This document shows, piece after piece, positions 1-8,514 of a stretch of 64,000 bases of DNA; the first letter of the stretch is position 1; each line of letters begins with the position of its first letter. Where the stretch lies: assembly GCA_002633025.1 (NCBI GenBank), contig NMRB01000871.1, positions 177,455 through 241,454 on the forward strand, given 5' to 3'. A program made the position numbers and the translations under genes. The DNA comes from Notospermus geniculatus. Lineage: Eukaryota; Nemertea; Pilidiophora; Heteronemertea; Lineidae. Below the pieces are notes generated by a model, which was not told the origin of the DNA, did no database searches, and saw only the letters and a list, made by a program, of their open reading frames with translations.

Positions 1-320
1 CCTTAAAGCGATGTAGTCGCGAGAGTTGAAAATGAAATCTCGTTCAGCTATCGCGACCCGCGATAGCTCCCCATTGCTCGCGGGATTCTTGAAACTGATC
101 TCAATGTAATTTCTAGCATCTTTGAATCATCAAATTACGGTTTTATATACACTAAAACGTTCAAGAAAAATCTTTTATTAATATTATTTCAATGAATTGG
201 GGCGAAATAAATGTTTATCGCCGGGAAAATTTTAAAATCTCACGGGGATTCCCCATGGGATTTCCCCGAGGAACTATCGATGTGCAGTAACTGCAGGGCT
301 CGCGTACATCGCTTTAAAGG
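1..320. repeat. Foldback element (MITE-like), left end at window edge
   Basis: Positions 1-23 and 299-320 form an imperfect terminal inverted repeat (CCTTAAAGCGATGTA against TACATCGCTTTAAAGG, plus adjoining CGCGAG/CTCGCG). The roughly 275 bp between them is non-coding. This is the structure of a non-autonomous DNA transposon. The left boundary may lie just outside the window, so no target-site duplication can be scored. Confidence 0.7.
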
Positions 321-640
321 GAGACTCCATTCATTGTGTAAAATTTTGAATTGACATCACAACTCATGGTAATAGTTTCCATGGATTGATAAAAATTCAA
401 AGGTTCAAGTGACGCTAACATTAGGTAACTGCGACATGGATTATTTACCACTCACTTGTGCACATTTCCTAGCTTGGCACTTTGTCCATGTTGAAGTTAG
501 GGCGAGTTATACTTTAAACTAAAATGTGAGACAATGGACATGTGTAATTTTGTTTCCGTGTACAATTATGCCTTTTCGAAGTAAGCGCTTTTCGTGTTCG
601 GTTTTCGTAGTTCGTAAGGCTGCGAAACCTCCCTATTAGC

Positions 641-996
641 GAGGTTTCGCAAATCTGACGAAGCACGATGTACGAAATACGAAATTCAACTTCATTTCCA
701 GAACCTAATGTATTTCTGGAGAGGGTTGGTACCACAGATGTCCCTGTTGCCATTGCGTCTTTTAGCATATCATGTAAGGCCGAGAGTGTATGCATCTTGA
801 ATTTATTTTATTTCCACTCCGTAGGTTCTAAGTGGAAAAGAGACATAAATTTCAAAAACGTCAAAGGCTAAAAAACGCTCTTGCCGCAGGCGATATTTGT
901 GGAACCAACCATCTCCTGAAATACGTGTACATTATTACGTCATGAAGTCCAATTTCGTATTTCGTACTTCGTGTTCCGTCAGATTTGCGAAACCTC
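641..996. repeat. Inverted-repeat element with about 50-bp terminal arms
   Basis: The left arm (641-692, starting GAGGTTTCGCAAATCTGACG) is the near-perfect reverse complement of the right arm (about 945-996). The core has no credible coding capacity. I read it as a MITE; the superfamily cannot be named because no target duplication is obvious. Confidence 0.75.
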
Positions 997-1402
997 ACTC
1001 TCTTTTCGGCAATGCGAAAAAGTAACCATTGCGCATGAGCAGTGTGACGTGTGTAATGCATTGTGAGATACCGTACTGTAAAACCTGAGTGTTTTGCCGT
1101 TTGTGTTGGTCATCAGCGTAATAGTAACTTGCAAATTTCATGTACCAGGTTCATGCAGTATATAATGACGAATAAAACGAGAAAAATGATCCTATTGGCG
1201 ATGTATCTTTACTTTTTTGTTTGGAAAAGTGCCTTTTGGGGATATCTCGCGTTAGTCTGAACGCTAAACCTGGACGTAGACCGAACCCTGTCCTGATTAA
1301 AAATACTAGGACAGACGCAAGCAAATGCATATAAACTGGTACCCGGTCTTCTTGCACAGAAAAAAAAATCAACTCGAGTGGAGACTCGAAGTCTCCTCAC
1401 TC

Positions 1403-1623
1403 TAGGGACAAAATGGTCCGAAATACTTTTTGACTCAAAATGAAACAGAAAATATTTCGGCCCGAGACAATGACACCTCGTTCCGAGAGAAAATATTTCG
1501 GGTTGAGATACTGACAGTCTCGATCTGAGAGAAAATATTTAAGGCCGAGATGTCATTGTCTCGCGCCGAAATATTTTCTGTTTCATTTTGAGTCAAAAAG
1601 TGTTTCGAACCATTTTGTCCCTA
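1403..1623. repeat. Foldback element, about 59-bp arms
   Basis: Arms 1403-1461 and 1565-1623 are nearly perfect inverted copies. The core repeats the motif GAGAAAATATTT several times. No coding content. Confidence 0.75.
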
Positions 1624-1856
1624 AAGTGAGACGGACACCGCAATATGACGACAAAAGCTCACAGGTGAGCTAAAAAGGGGAACAAAAAAGACGTGTAGTC
1701 AGCTTGACGATATTTTATTCTTTATCTGTAATTAGACTTACATCGAGGAGCAATCATAGCTAATGATATGCATGATCTTGATTGTCCATGACAGCACGTC
1801 GTCTACCTGAAAAGGCAAGAAACGAAAATGGGACAATCTACATGTACATTGAGTAA

Positions 1857-2000
1857 GGCTAGGGTCACATTGACGGCAAATCTCAATGCGGCAGAGGTGT
1901 TTTTAAAGTCGACTGACCCGGCTGAATGACGAGTCGAGCAGCAGTGGGTCAGTCGACTTTAAAAACACCCCTACCGCATTGAGATTTGCGCACCTAGCCT
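1857..2000. repeat. Short foldback element
   Basis: Arms 1876-1919 and 1946-1989 are inverted copies around a short loop, and the outer flanks (GGCTAGGGT and CACCTAGCC) are also roughly inverted. The whole stretch could form one long hairpin. Non-coding MITE. Confidence 0.75.
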
Positions 2001-2048
2001 AACTGAATGTCTACATCCTAATAGATTGTTCCTAAAATCTGAACTGCC

Positions 2049-2323
2049 CACAGGGACTTGAGGCATGCATGGCAGGGGTGGTGGGTGTTTATGAGGTCCA
2101 AAAGCACCCCACGGACAGTGCCCTGACCCCTGGGGTAAAATACCCCAGAAATATGTATAATACATATTTCTGGGGTATTTTTCCCCAGGGGTCAGGGCAC
2201 TGTCCGTGTATATATACATATTTCTGGGGTATTTTACCCCAGGGGTCAGGGCACTGTCCGTGGGGTGCTTTTGGACCTCGGAAACACCCACCACCCCTGC
2301 CATGCATACCTCAGGTCCCTGTG
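2049..2323. repeat. Compound palindromic element with a duplicated inner arm
   Basis: Outer arms starting at 2049 and ending at 2323 are inverted copies including the GCATGGCAGGGGTGGTGGGT block. The inner arm, which contains CCCCAGGGGTCAGGGCACTG, occurs once on the left and twice on the right (about 2176-2213 and 2220-2262). This asymmetry suggests a local duplication inside an older hairpin. Confidence 0.7.
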
Positions 2324-2358
2324 GAACTGCCAAGGAAAACCCGCAGAACTACGTAGAG

Positions 2359-2484
2359 ACCTTAACCACAGGAGGTTGGCTCAACCGAGGATGGCCCCTA
2401 GGGGTATATAAATACATGTTGTATGTCATATTTATATACCCCTAGGGGCCATCCTCGGTTGAGCCAACCTCCTGTGACCTTAAC
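2359..2484. mobile_element. Palindromic MITE with 8-bp target duplication
   Basis: A hairpin (2367-2476, ends CACAGGAGGTTGG / CCAACCTCCTGTG, arms about 46 bp, loop about 18 bp) is flanked by the exact direct repeat ACCTTAAC at 2359-2366 and 2477-2484. Eight-base target duplications are typical of hAT transposons, so a hAT-derived MITE is the best reading. Intact duplication and arms suggest a fairly recent insertion. Confidence 0.8.
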
Positions 2485-2570
2485 CGTCGCCGTCGCCGTC
2501 GCGGGCAAACAACGTCACGGCGTCATGCACTGCTGATTCCTGAACACGGAGCAGTTTTGGGGACATCAGA

Positions 2571-2745
2571 AAAACCATCGATTGTCGTGAATCTATTCAA
2601 AGATTGAGTAAATACACGTGTTGTCGGCACGCTGGGAGACTTGAAGCAAACTTGTCAAAATTCACGACGGAAAGTTGGAAATTTACTCACGTCGTCAGAG
2701 CTTCCGCGCCGTATTACAGTCCGCAGGGACCTTCTCCACGCGGAG
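2571..2745 (+). repeat. Direct repeat copy 1 (about 175 bp)
   Basis: This segment is repeated almost exactly at 2900-3112. Copy 1 lacks a roughly 33-bp stretch present in copy 2. The two copies are separated by a SINE-like repeat. No protein is encoded. Confidence 0.8.
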
Positions 2746-2748
2746 ATG

Positions 2749-2908
2749 GGTCATCTGACCTAGGGGTATATATGTACCAAGTTTCAGATCAATAGCTCCA
2801 GCGGTTACGAAACGTGCCCTGCTAACGGACAACGACGGCCGACGGACGACGACGGACGACGGACGCTGCACCATCGTAATAGCTCACCCGAGTGAGCTAA
2901 AAACCATC
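2749..2908 (+). repeat. SINE/MITE-like dispersed repeat, copy 1
   Basis: It starts at TCATCTGACCTAGGGGTAT, passes through an ACGACGGACG-rich segment and ends at an AGCTCACCCGAGTGAGCTAA palindromic tail. A diverged copy lies at 4343-4476. The GACGGACG run with a terminal AGCTCAC...GTGAGCT palindrome resembles dispersed repeats I know from marine invertebrate genomes; the class is an inference. Confidence 0.65.
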
Positions 2909-3112
2909 GATTGTCGTGAATCTATTCAAAGATTGAGTAAATACACGTGTTGTCGGCACGCTGGGAGACTTGAAGAAAAAGAATATGCCTTAAGTATACC
3001 CGAGATTTGATAGTAAACTGGTCAAAATTCACGACGGAAAGTTGGAAATTTACTCACGTCGTCAGAGCTTCCGCGCCGTATTACAGTCCGCAGGGACCTT
3101 CTCCACGCGGAG
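2900..3112 (+). repeat. Direct repeat copy 2
   Basis: Second copy of the 2571-2745 segment, with an extra stretch of about 33 bp after GGGAGACTTGAAG. The two copies bracket the SINE-like repeat at 2749-2908. Confidence 0.8.
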
Positions 3113-3189
3113 GAATCCCCACCAACTGATGACGTAGAACGTAGAAATGGGAATCAAGACGGGGACGGGGACGGCGACGTGACGGATCC

Positions 3190-3487
3190 GACGGAAGTTT
3201 CCAAGTTATCTCCATTCATTTCTAGCGCGAAAATAATAAACCATTTTTGTTGGTCGCCCGACAGTAAAATTCACATCATCGTGTAGCAGATGAAATTTTC
3301 TTTTAATCTCATTCCTATTTTTCTTGAAATGAAGATATAGGCTACGATGACGGCAAAAAGCAACGTTTTTGTGTCATTATTCCTGTAGAAAAATGTAGAG
3401 GTCATTTTTTATGATGCATCATCAACTAAAATGACGTCAGTGACGTTGCTCAGGTCACATTGCTCGCAGCTCCGACCTGTCGGGATC
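3190..3487 (-). repeat. MITE related to the element at 17991-18364
   Basis: Read on the minus strand, this stretch parallels the element in VPS13B intron 9: an end near TCCCGACAGGTCGGAGCTGCGAGC, a TGACGTCA pair, a block around ATTTTCTACAG, then ATTTCATCTGCTAC. It appears to be a diverged member of the same family in the opposite orientation. Ends are approximate. Confidence 0.55.
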
Positions 3488-4342
3488 TAAACCGTCATGC
3501 AAGTGTAACGTTTTTCAGTGTGCCCGTTTTTCTGTGTGATTCCCATTGTTCGGAATACACTGGGAAACAGACTCGCTGTTTCTCTGTGTGTCGCTCATTG
3601 TCAAGTCGCCGCTTATTCCGTCAATCTATTGTAATGTCACACTGGCACACGGGCCTCAATGTAAAACGTTACACCTGTTCCCACTCGGGCGTCACTGCTC
3701 ATTTAGATACGCGTGAGGAGGCCAACGGTGAGCGCCTCTCAGATGTATATGAAAATACAAGTAGGTCACGGTGCGACGTAGACGGACGTATACCCGACGT
3801 AAAACCTAAACTCGTCAGTGGCTAAGTTTCCCAATTATCTCCGCGGAGCAGTCATTTATTCGCGGTGAAAGCGCTATATCCTAGCATTACTCACGGCCCT
3901 GTTGTCTGCATCTTCTTGTGCACTCATAACTAGCAGCGCGAAGAGTACATCCATGGCAATTCGGACAAGAACAGGTACCACCTGAAAAAGTGAAATCGAT
4001 ATTGTCAACAATGTTTGTGCGGTTATGTTAGGATCTGGTTTGCATCGCCCATCTTCTTCTTATATATTATTTCCGAGTTCTTGGGGTTCGTGTTCTGCAA
4101 TCAAATAACGTGAAATTTGGCTGATGTGATGTCAAGTACCTTAGAATGTGCATGGTACATATAAAAACTGATAAAATATTCGAAAAATGTGACAACAATA
4201 AATAATTTGAATTTTGAATTTTGTGGATTTCTACACCACTGTGTTCAGCCCCGGTGTTCAGCTTAGTTCTGCATTGAAATAACGTGAAATTCACCTCATG
4301 ATATGATGTGAAGTACCTTAGCATGTGCAGTTGGTGTCATAC
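3488..4342. other. Intergenic; approximate 175-bp tandem duplication inside
   Basis: I see no gene. Within 4063-4330 two copies of a unit containing AAATAACGTGAAATT and AAGTACCTTAG lie about 175 bp apart. The open frame at 3460-3825 has no recognisable domain and overlaps a MITE end, so I do not call it. Confidence 0.5.
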
Positions 4343-4476
4343 GTCATCTGACCTAGGGGTATGTAGGCCTACCAAGTTTCAGGTGAAAAGCCCCAGCGGT
4401 TAAGAAACGTGTCCTGCTTAGGGACGACGACGACGGACGCTGCGCCACGATTAAAGCTCACTCGGTGAGCTAAAAT
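4343..4476 (+). repeat. SINE/MITE-like dispersed repeat, copy 2
   Basis: Diverged copy of 2749-2908: the same TCATCTGACCTAGGGGTAT start, ACGACGACGGACGCTG interior and AGCTCACTCGGTGAGCTAAA tail. Confidence 0.65.
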
Positions 4477-5525
4477 GTATTAGAAGATAAATCAAAACAT
4501 AATTTGCATTTAAGAAAAATTGTTTTGTTTGTATGCAAATATTTTTTGCACGGATTGAATTATTGCATGTAAATGACCTTGCCGATTATGTAGGTTACTA
4601 TCCCTATCATCAAAAATAGATACGATTTTAAAGAATATACAGGGTGGTCCAAAAAATGGACACGCATACTTCCACCACCCTCAGTCCCAAACCATTGGTA
4701 TGAATAGCTAGCGAATGTCTCTAGAAAAAACATGAGACCAAAATATCTCGATTCGGTCCAGTAGTTTTACCTCCAGGGCCATTTTTGTGAAGCAAAGTCA
4801 GTGGTCCTTGATAACTAACTTAACGGTGAACCACGAACTCAGCATGATTGATAAAGGCATTTGCTAAACAGAGCCTTAGGGAATATGTTGCAGAAATACA
4901 CCTTCCCACATTGACTGATTTTACATAATCTTACATCACCTGGTTAATCTGAGCCACTGACCTAATTGCACCTTGCACCCCTCTGGTTATAAGTGAGTCA
5001 TGCCAATCCACTATTATGTAGGACAGATAAGCAATCATTGTGTATCGAGGCAAGGGGGAATGCATAATGGTTACGGCCCAAACAGGCTACAAATTCAGCA
5101 TTGTAAAATCGTTAATTTTCATCGGATTTGAAAATTTAAAGCAGTTTTTTGATATAACAAAGAATTCTCTGTTCAACTACATAACTTTCCGGCAAGGCAA
5201 CAGCCTATTTTCCATTTTGTTATAGGCCTAAAACAGGCGGAGAAGGAAAACAATAGGATTACACCTGATTACGCAAAGTCAACATCTCAGCTCTCCAAAT
5301 CGGACCCCTCTGAAACGCGTTTCACAGGGGTCCAATGGGTCAGTAAATGTAAATGTAATGTAATGTAATGTAATGGGGGATTGATAAAGGGGATTAGTTC
5401 TTATGCAACAATGCTCAAGTTTGATTTTCATGTTCTACATGCATCTGCAGTTCATTTTTTGTTTGATATTTCCACAGGATAATCGTTCAAGGCCAGGCTG
5501 TTGTGTATGCTCTTGATTGTTCTGT
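4477..5525. other. Intergenic; microsatellite and small hairpin only
   Basis: No gene seen. It contains a possible transposon end (CAGGGTGGTCCAAAAAATGG near 4640) with no partner found, a perfect short hairpin at 5302-5333 (arms GGACCCCT/AGGGGTCC) and a (TGTAA)n run at about 5343-5375. Confidence 0.5.
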
Positions 5526-5965
5526 TAAGCCTAGGTCACATATCCACCGGGCCCCGTACGATTTTCCCCACCCGGCGGCTTGCCGTGGATTTCAGAGACC
5601 GTACGGGTCCATCACGATTTTCATGTCTACGGTGTGTGTGGTCACATATTCTACGGCGCCCGGCGGTGCCCGGTGAAAATTGGTGGGGAGTAATCGCAAG
5701 ACGCCCGACAACAATCCGTAAAGGTGCCGGCCGGATGCCGTGTGGTAAGCTTCCGGAGTCCGTCCGATGAACAGATGCGCCGCAAGGCGCCCGGTTGGGG
5801 CCCGGCCGGGGTACTCATGGCGCCCGGCCGAGTGCCGTGCGAGCGTTCAACCAATCAGGCAGGCGGTAGCACGGACCGAAATACCTACCGAAGGATGATT
5901 GGCGGAACGCCTGCAGGACGCACCGCGTACGCGCCAGTCTGTAACCGGCTTTAGCCTAAGGCTGC
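5526..5965. other. GC-rich non-coding stretch
   Basis: This stretch is much richer in GC and CpG than its surroundings, with repeated CCCGGC/GCCGG words. Open frames on both strands reflect composition rather than genes. It may be a decayed element, but clear terminal repeats are not seen. Confidence 0.4.
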
Positions 5966-5982
5966 TTTTCCACGAGACGTTT

Positions 5983-6087
5983 GCGGGCGCGGAATAGGAG
6001 GCGGGCGCGGGTGCGGGTGAAATAGCTAAAGGGAAATACCTTGGATCGATCTTTTCTACCCGCGTCCGCCTCCTATTCCGCGCCCGC
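5983..6087. repeat. GC-rich foldback
   Basis: Left arm GCGGGCGCGGAATAGGAGGC and right arm GCCTCCTATTCCGCGCCCGC are exact inverted copies around a short AT-rich loop. It lies just upstream of the LINE, and whether it belongs to that element is unknown. Confidence 0.7.
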
Positions 6088-6321
6088 ATTGGCATACATT
6101 GGAAAACGGCGGGAAACGTGATCATCATGCGGATGTTCGTCTAAAAAGGCAAGATTCTGCCTGAAATGACTTGATTAGTTCTAGGAAGTAAGTACAGTGG
6201 AATTATGAATACACAGTGACTTTCCTCGAGTTGCCATCGTGCGAATAACAAGTATAAATATCGAGTTATTGACGTTTATTGTCCATCGTCTGACTGAAAG
6301 ATTGAATCGATAAAATCCAAT

Positions 6322-7179
6322 ATGGCGGATGAGATCAATGCACGCGATATGCACGTAGACGATGCACAGGATGCATGTGCTACCACAGAAGCCTCATGTA
6401 CGGTTGGCGGCATGATGGTTCAGCAGCAGAATGACACTGACAAGCCTACTAGCCAGCAGCCATGTACTTCAACAGAAACTGTTACAGTGGAAACACTGAT
6501 GGTTGATATTGATGGTGCGTGTAGAAACAACGGTACGATCGATGCTGCAGCTGGATGTGGTGTATTCTGGGGGGATGGTCATCCTTGGAATGTCTCCTGC
6601 CCCTTACCAAGTGTCTCCGGATACAGGGCCACCAACAACCGTGCAGAAATATATGCTGCTATCGTTGCATTACGTATTGCGAAAGGAAAAGGTATCAAAA
6701 AGTTGACGGTCTGTACAGATTCGAAACACGTTAAGGATGGCATGACTAACCCCAGCTGGCTGAGTAAATGGAAAACGAACGGGTGGAAAACTGCTAACGG
6801 AAAAAACTGTGCCAATCAAGAACTATGGAAGGAACTTGATCAACTGCTGAACGATCTGTGCAATAATGGCTGTACAGTCCAGTGGCAATGGAAACCGGCA
6901 CACTCGGGTGACCATGGAAACGTATCGGCTGACAAACTTATGCAAAAAAAGCTTGTCTCGGACCCACTGGCACTGATCCAAAGAAAGCTCCTACCCCTAA
7001 GGACGCTTCCATTGACAATGACACTGAACAACCTACAGTCCAGATTGAGAGCAGTGTGCAACAGCTCTCCTCGAAAGATATCGTTCGATTTAAGGATCTT
7101 CAAAAAATGGAGGACAATCTTGTCGCCTGTATTGAAAAACTACATGGTGCGATTACAAACATCTCATCTGATCGTCTAA
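6322..7179 (+). CDS. LINE ORF1a: RNase H1-like domain
   Basis: 285 codons from an ATG in good context. Residues about 58-206 form a type-1 RNase H fold resembling cellular RNASEH1 (GVFWGDGHP, NNRAEIYAA, WKTNGWKTANGK). All four catalytic acidic residues are visible: D64 (DIDGAC), E109 (NRAEI), D133 (CTDSK) and D204 (GNVSAD), with the histidine at 194. Residues 1-57 are low-complexity. After K210 the frame crosses an A7 run. The remaining roughly 75 residues look like out-of-frame noise, because the -1 frame from that point carries the next conserved region. The expected activity is degradation of RNA in RNA:DNA hybrids during target-primed reverse transcription. In LINEs RNase H is normally at the C-terminus of ORF2, so its position here is unusual. 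Confidence 0.85.
   Translation: MADEINARDMHVDDAQDACATTEASCTVGGMMVQQQNDTDKPTSQQPCTSTETVTVETLMVDIDGACRNNGTIDAAAGCGVFWGDGHPWNVSCPLPSVSGYRATNNRAEIYAAIVALRIAKGKGIKKLTVCTDSKHVKDGMTNPSWLSKWKTNGWKTANGKNCANQELWKELDQLLNDLCNNGCTVQWQWKPAHSGDHGNVSADKLMQKKLVSDPLALIQRKLLPLRTLPLTMTLNNLQSRLRAVCNSSPRKISFDLRIFKKWRTILSPVLKNYMVRLQTSHLIV
6945..6951 (+). promoter_or_regulatory. Candidate -1 ribosomal frameshift heptamer
   Basis: The heptamer A AAA AAG is in the correct register for -1 slippage (zero-frame codons CAA AAA AAG end at 6951). A -1 slip after AAG moves translation into the frame that stays open to 8456. The last zero-frame codon of the conserved RNase H region is at this site. A single-base indel in the homopolymer would produce the same picture. 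Confidence 0.5.
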
Positions 7180-8456
7180 AATCAGCTGACCCATTCATCG
7201 GGGACCCTTTGAAAAACTCGGTGTCTGTCTGTGGTGTAAATACGGGTGCTGCCTGCACTTCTACAGCTGATTCAGAAGTTCAGACAGACGACTCACCTTG
7301 CAAACTCTGCGTAAAAATGAAATCAGAAGTGAACAATGTGAACTTTCAGGCACAGCTTGACTTAGAAACACAGAAGGAGAGATTTGTGAATGAAATCTCA
7401 GTCCTGAGGCAGAAACTGCAGCTGGCGGAAGAGAGCAACAAGTGCAACTCCAAAGAGATCGAATCCCTGATGCAGAGAATGACGAATAAAGATGAGCAGA
7501 TTTTGGCATTAGAGAAGAACTGCAAGAAGCTGACAGATTCTTTAACCGTGGCACAGGATGAGATCATCTCTCTAAAGATGCATTGTTCCAGAGTTGACGA
7601 CAGTCTGATGAGAAAGGAATGTGAACCAAAGAACACTCATGTGAAAGACTCCCCAGTGGAAGCAAATGATGACTCAGACACTGACACTCTTGATATCAAG
7701 AAGTCTGTTGTGTTGATTGGCTCTTCACAGCTCAAAGGCGTCTATGAAGGGTGGCTCTCGCGTGATTGGTTCACCAAAAAACAGATTGCCTATACAACAG
7801 CCGAGGCCAAGGAAGCTCTTGCCGAGTTGAATGATTCGCCCGATGCAATTGCCTATCATGTGATTACAAATGACGTTAAGGAGGACTATTCCCAGATAGT
7901 GCACGAAAACGTCGTTGGTCTGGTCAACGATACGTTCAAGAAATTCCCAGACGTGAAGGTGGTTATTTCCCTGGCTCCAGTTCGAAACGATCTCGTGTCC
8001 TGGGAAAACAAACGCCGCACAGTGAATGCACTGCTTGTTGAGGAGTACGATACAAGTGACAAAGTCATCATATGTCCAAATGACAACATTAGTATTGCCA
8101 TGAACCACATTTCAGATGATGGGGTTCACCTCACAAAAGCTGGGACGAATCGTTTGGCATCCAACTTAAAAGGCTCATTGTATGCTGCTCTCGGTTTGAC
8201 ACAACCTCTGTCGCACTCTCAGAAGGTAAATCGGTCTCATCAGGAACCAAGGTTCAACAGATTTGACAGACGCCGTCCCAACAGGGATCAATACAACCCG
8301 AATTATGATCGCTCCAGAACCAATTCTGATTTTAGGAGGAACGATGATAGGAATAGAAGATGGAATCGTCAGTCTTCAGAACGCTGGAACTCGAATTACT
8401 CAAGAACATGGGACAATGAACAATTCAGTCGTTTCAGACATGATCGGTACGCATGA
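6951..8456 (+). CDS. LINE ORF1b: coiled coil plus SGNH/GDSL esterase-like domain
   Basis: This -1 frame (relative to the RNase H ORF) is open from a TGA near 6929 to the stop at 8454-8456, about 501 codons from the slippery site. No ATG near its beginning is convincing, which favours expression as an extension of ORF1a. The first third is charged and heptad-rich (coiled coil, about 7300-7620). Next comes an SGNH-like domain at about 7700-8190: block I around VVLIGSSQ, a TND motif in the block III position and a block V-type DGVHL. The C-terminal tail is rich in R, N and S (about 8220-8450), a likely nucleic-acid-binding tail. Esterase-type ORF1 proteins are known from CR1-like LINEs. Confidence 0.75.
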   Translation, partial: ACLGPTGTDPKKAPTPKDASIDNDTEQPTVQIESSVQQLSSKDIVRFKDLQKMEDNLVACIEKLHGAITNISSDRLKSADPFIGDPLKNSVSVCGVNTGAACTSTADSEVQTDDSPCKLCVKMKSEVNNVNFQAQLDLETQKERFVNEISVLRQKLQLAEESNKCNSKEIESLMQRMTNKDEQILALEKNCKKLTDSLTVAQDEIISLKMHCSRVDDSLMRKECEPKNTHVKDSPVEANDDSDTDTLDIKKSVVLIGSSQLKGVYEGWLSRDWFTKKQIAYTTAEAKEALAELNDSPDAIAYHVITNDVKEDYSQIVHENVVGLVNDTFKKFPDVKVVISLAPVRNDLVSWENKRRTVNALLVEEYDTSDKVIICPNDNISIAMNHISDDGVHLTKAGTNRLASNLKGSLYAALGLTQPLSHSQKVNRSHQEPRFNRFDRRRPNRDQYNPNYDRSRTNSDFRRNDDRNRRWNRQSSERWNSNYSRTWDNEQFSRFRHDRYA

Positions 8457-8514
8457 TTGTGATAAGTGTCGTGACTGTTTCTAGATACTGCGTCAAACCT
8501 GATTCACTTCAGCG

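Noticed and set aside
3460-3825. 121-codon plus-strand frame
   Set aside because: No domain or sensible composition; overlaps a MITE end and sits among repeats.
4640-4670. Tc1/mariner-like terminal repeat CAGGGTGGTCCAAAAAATGG
   Set aside because: No matching inverted partner or transposase frame found nearby.
5501-6128. Overlapping frames on both strands in GC-rich DNA
   Set aside because: Open only because of high GC; no conserved motif and several frames open at once.
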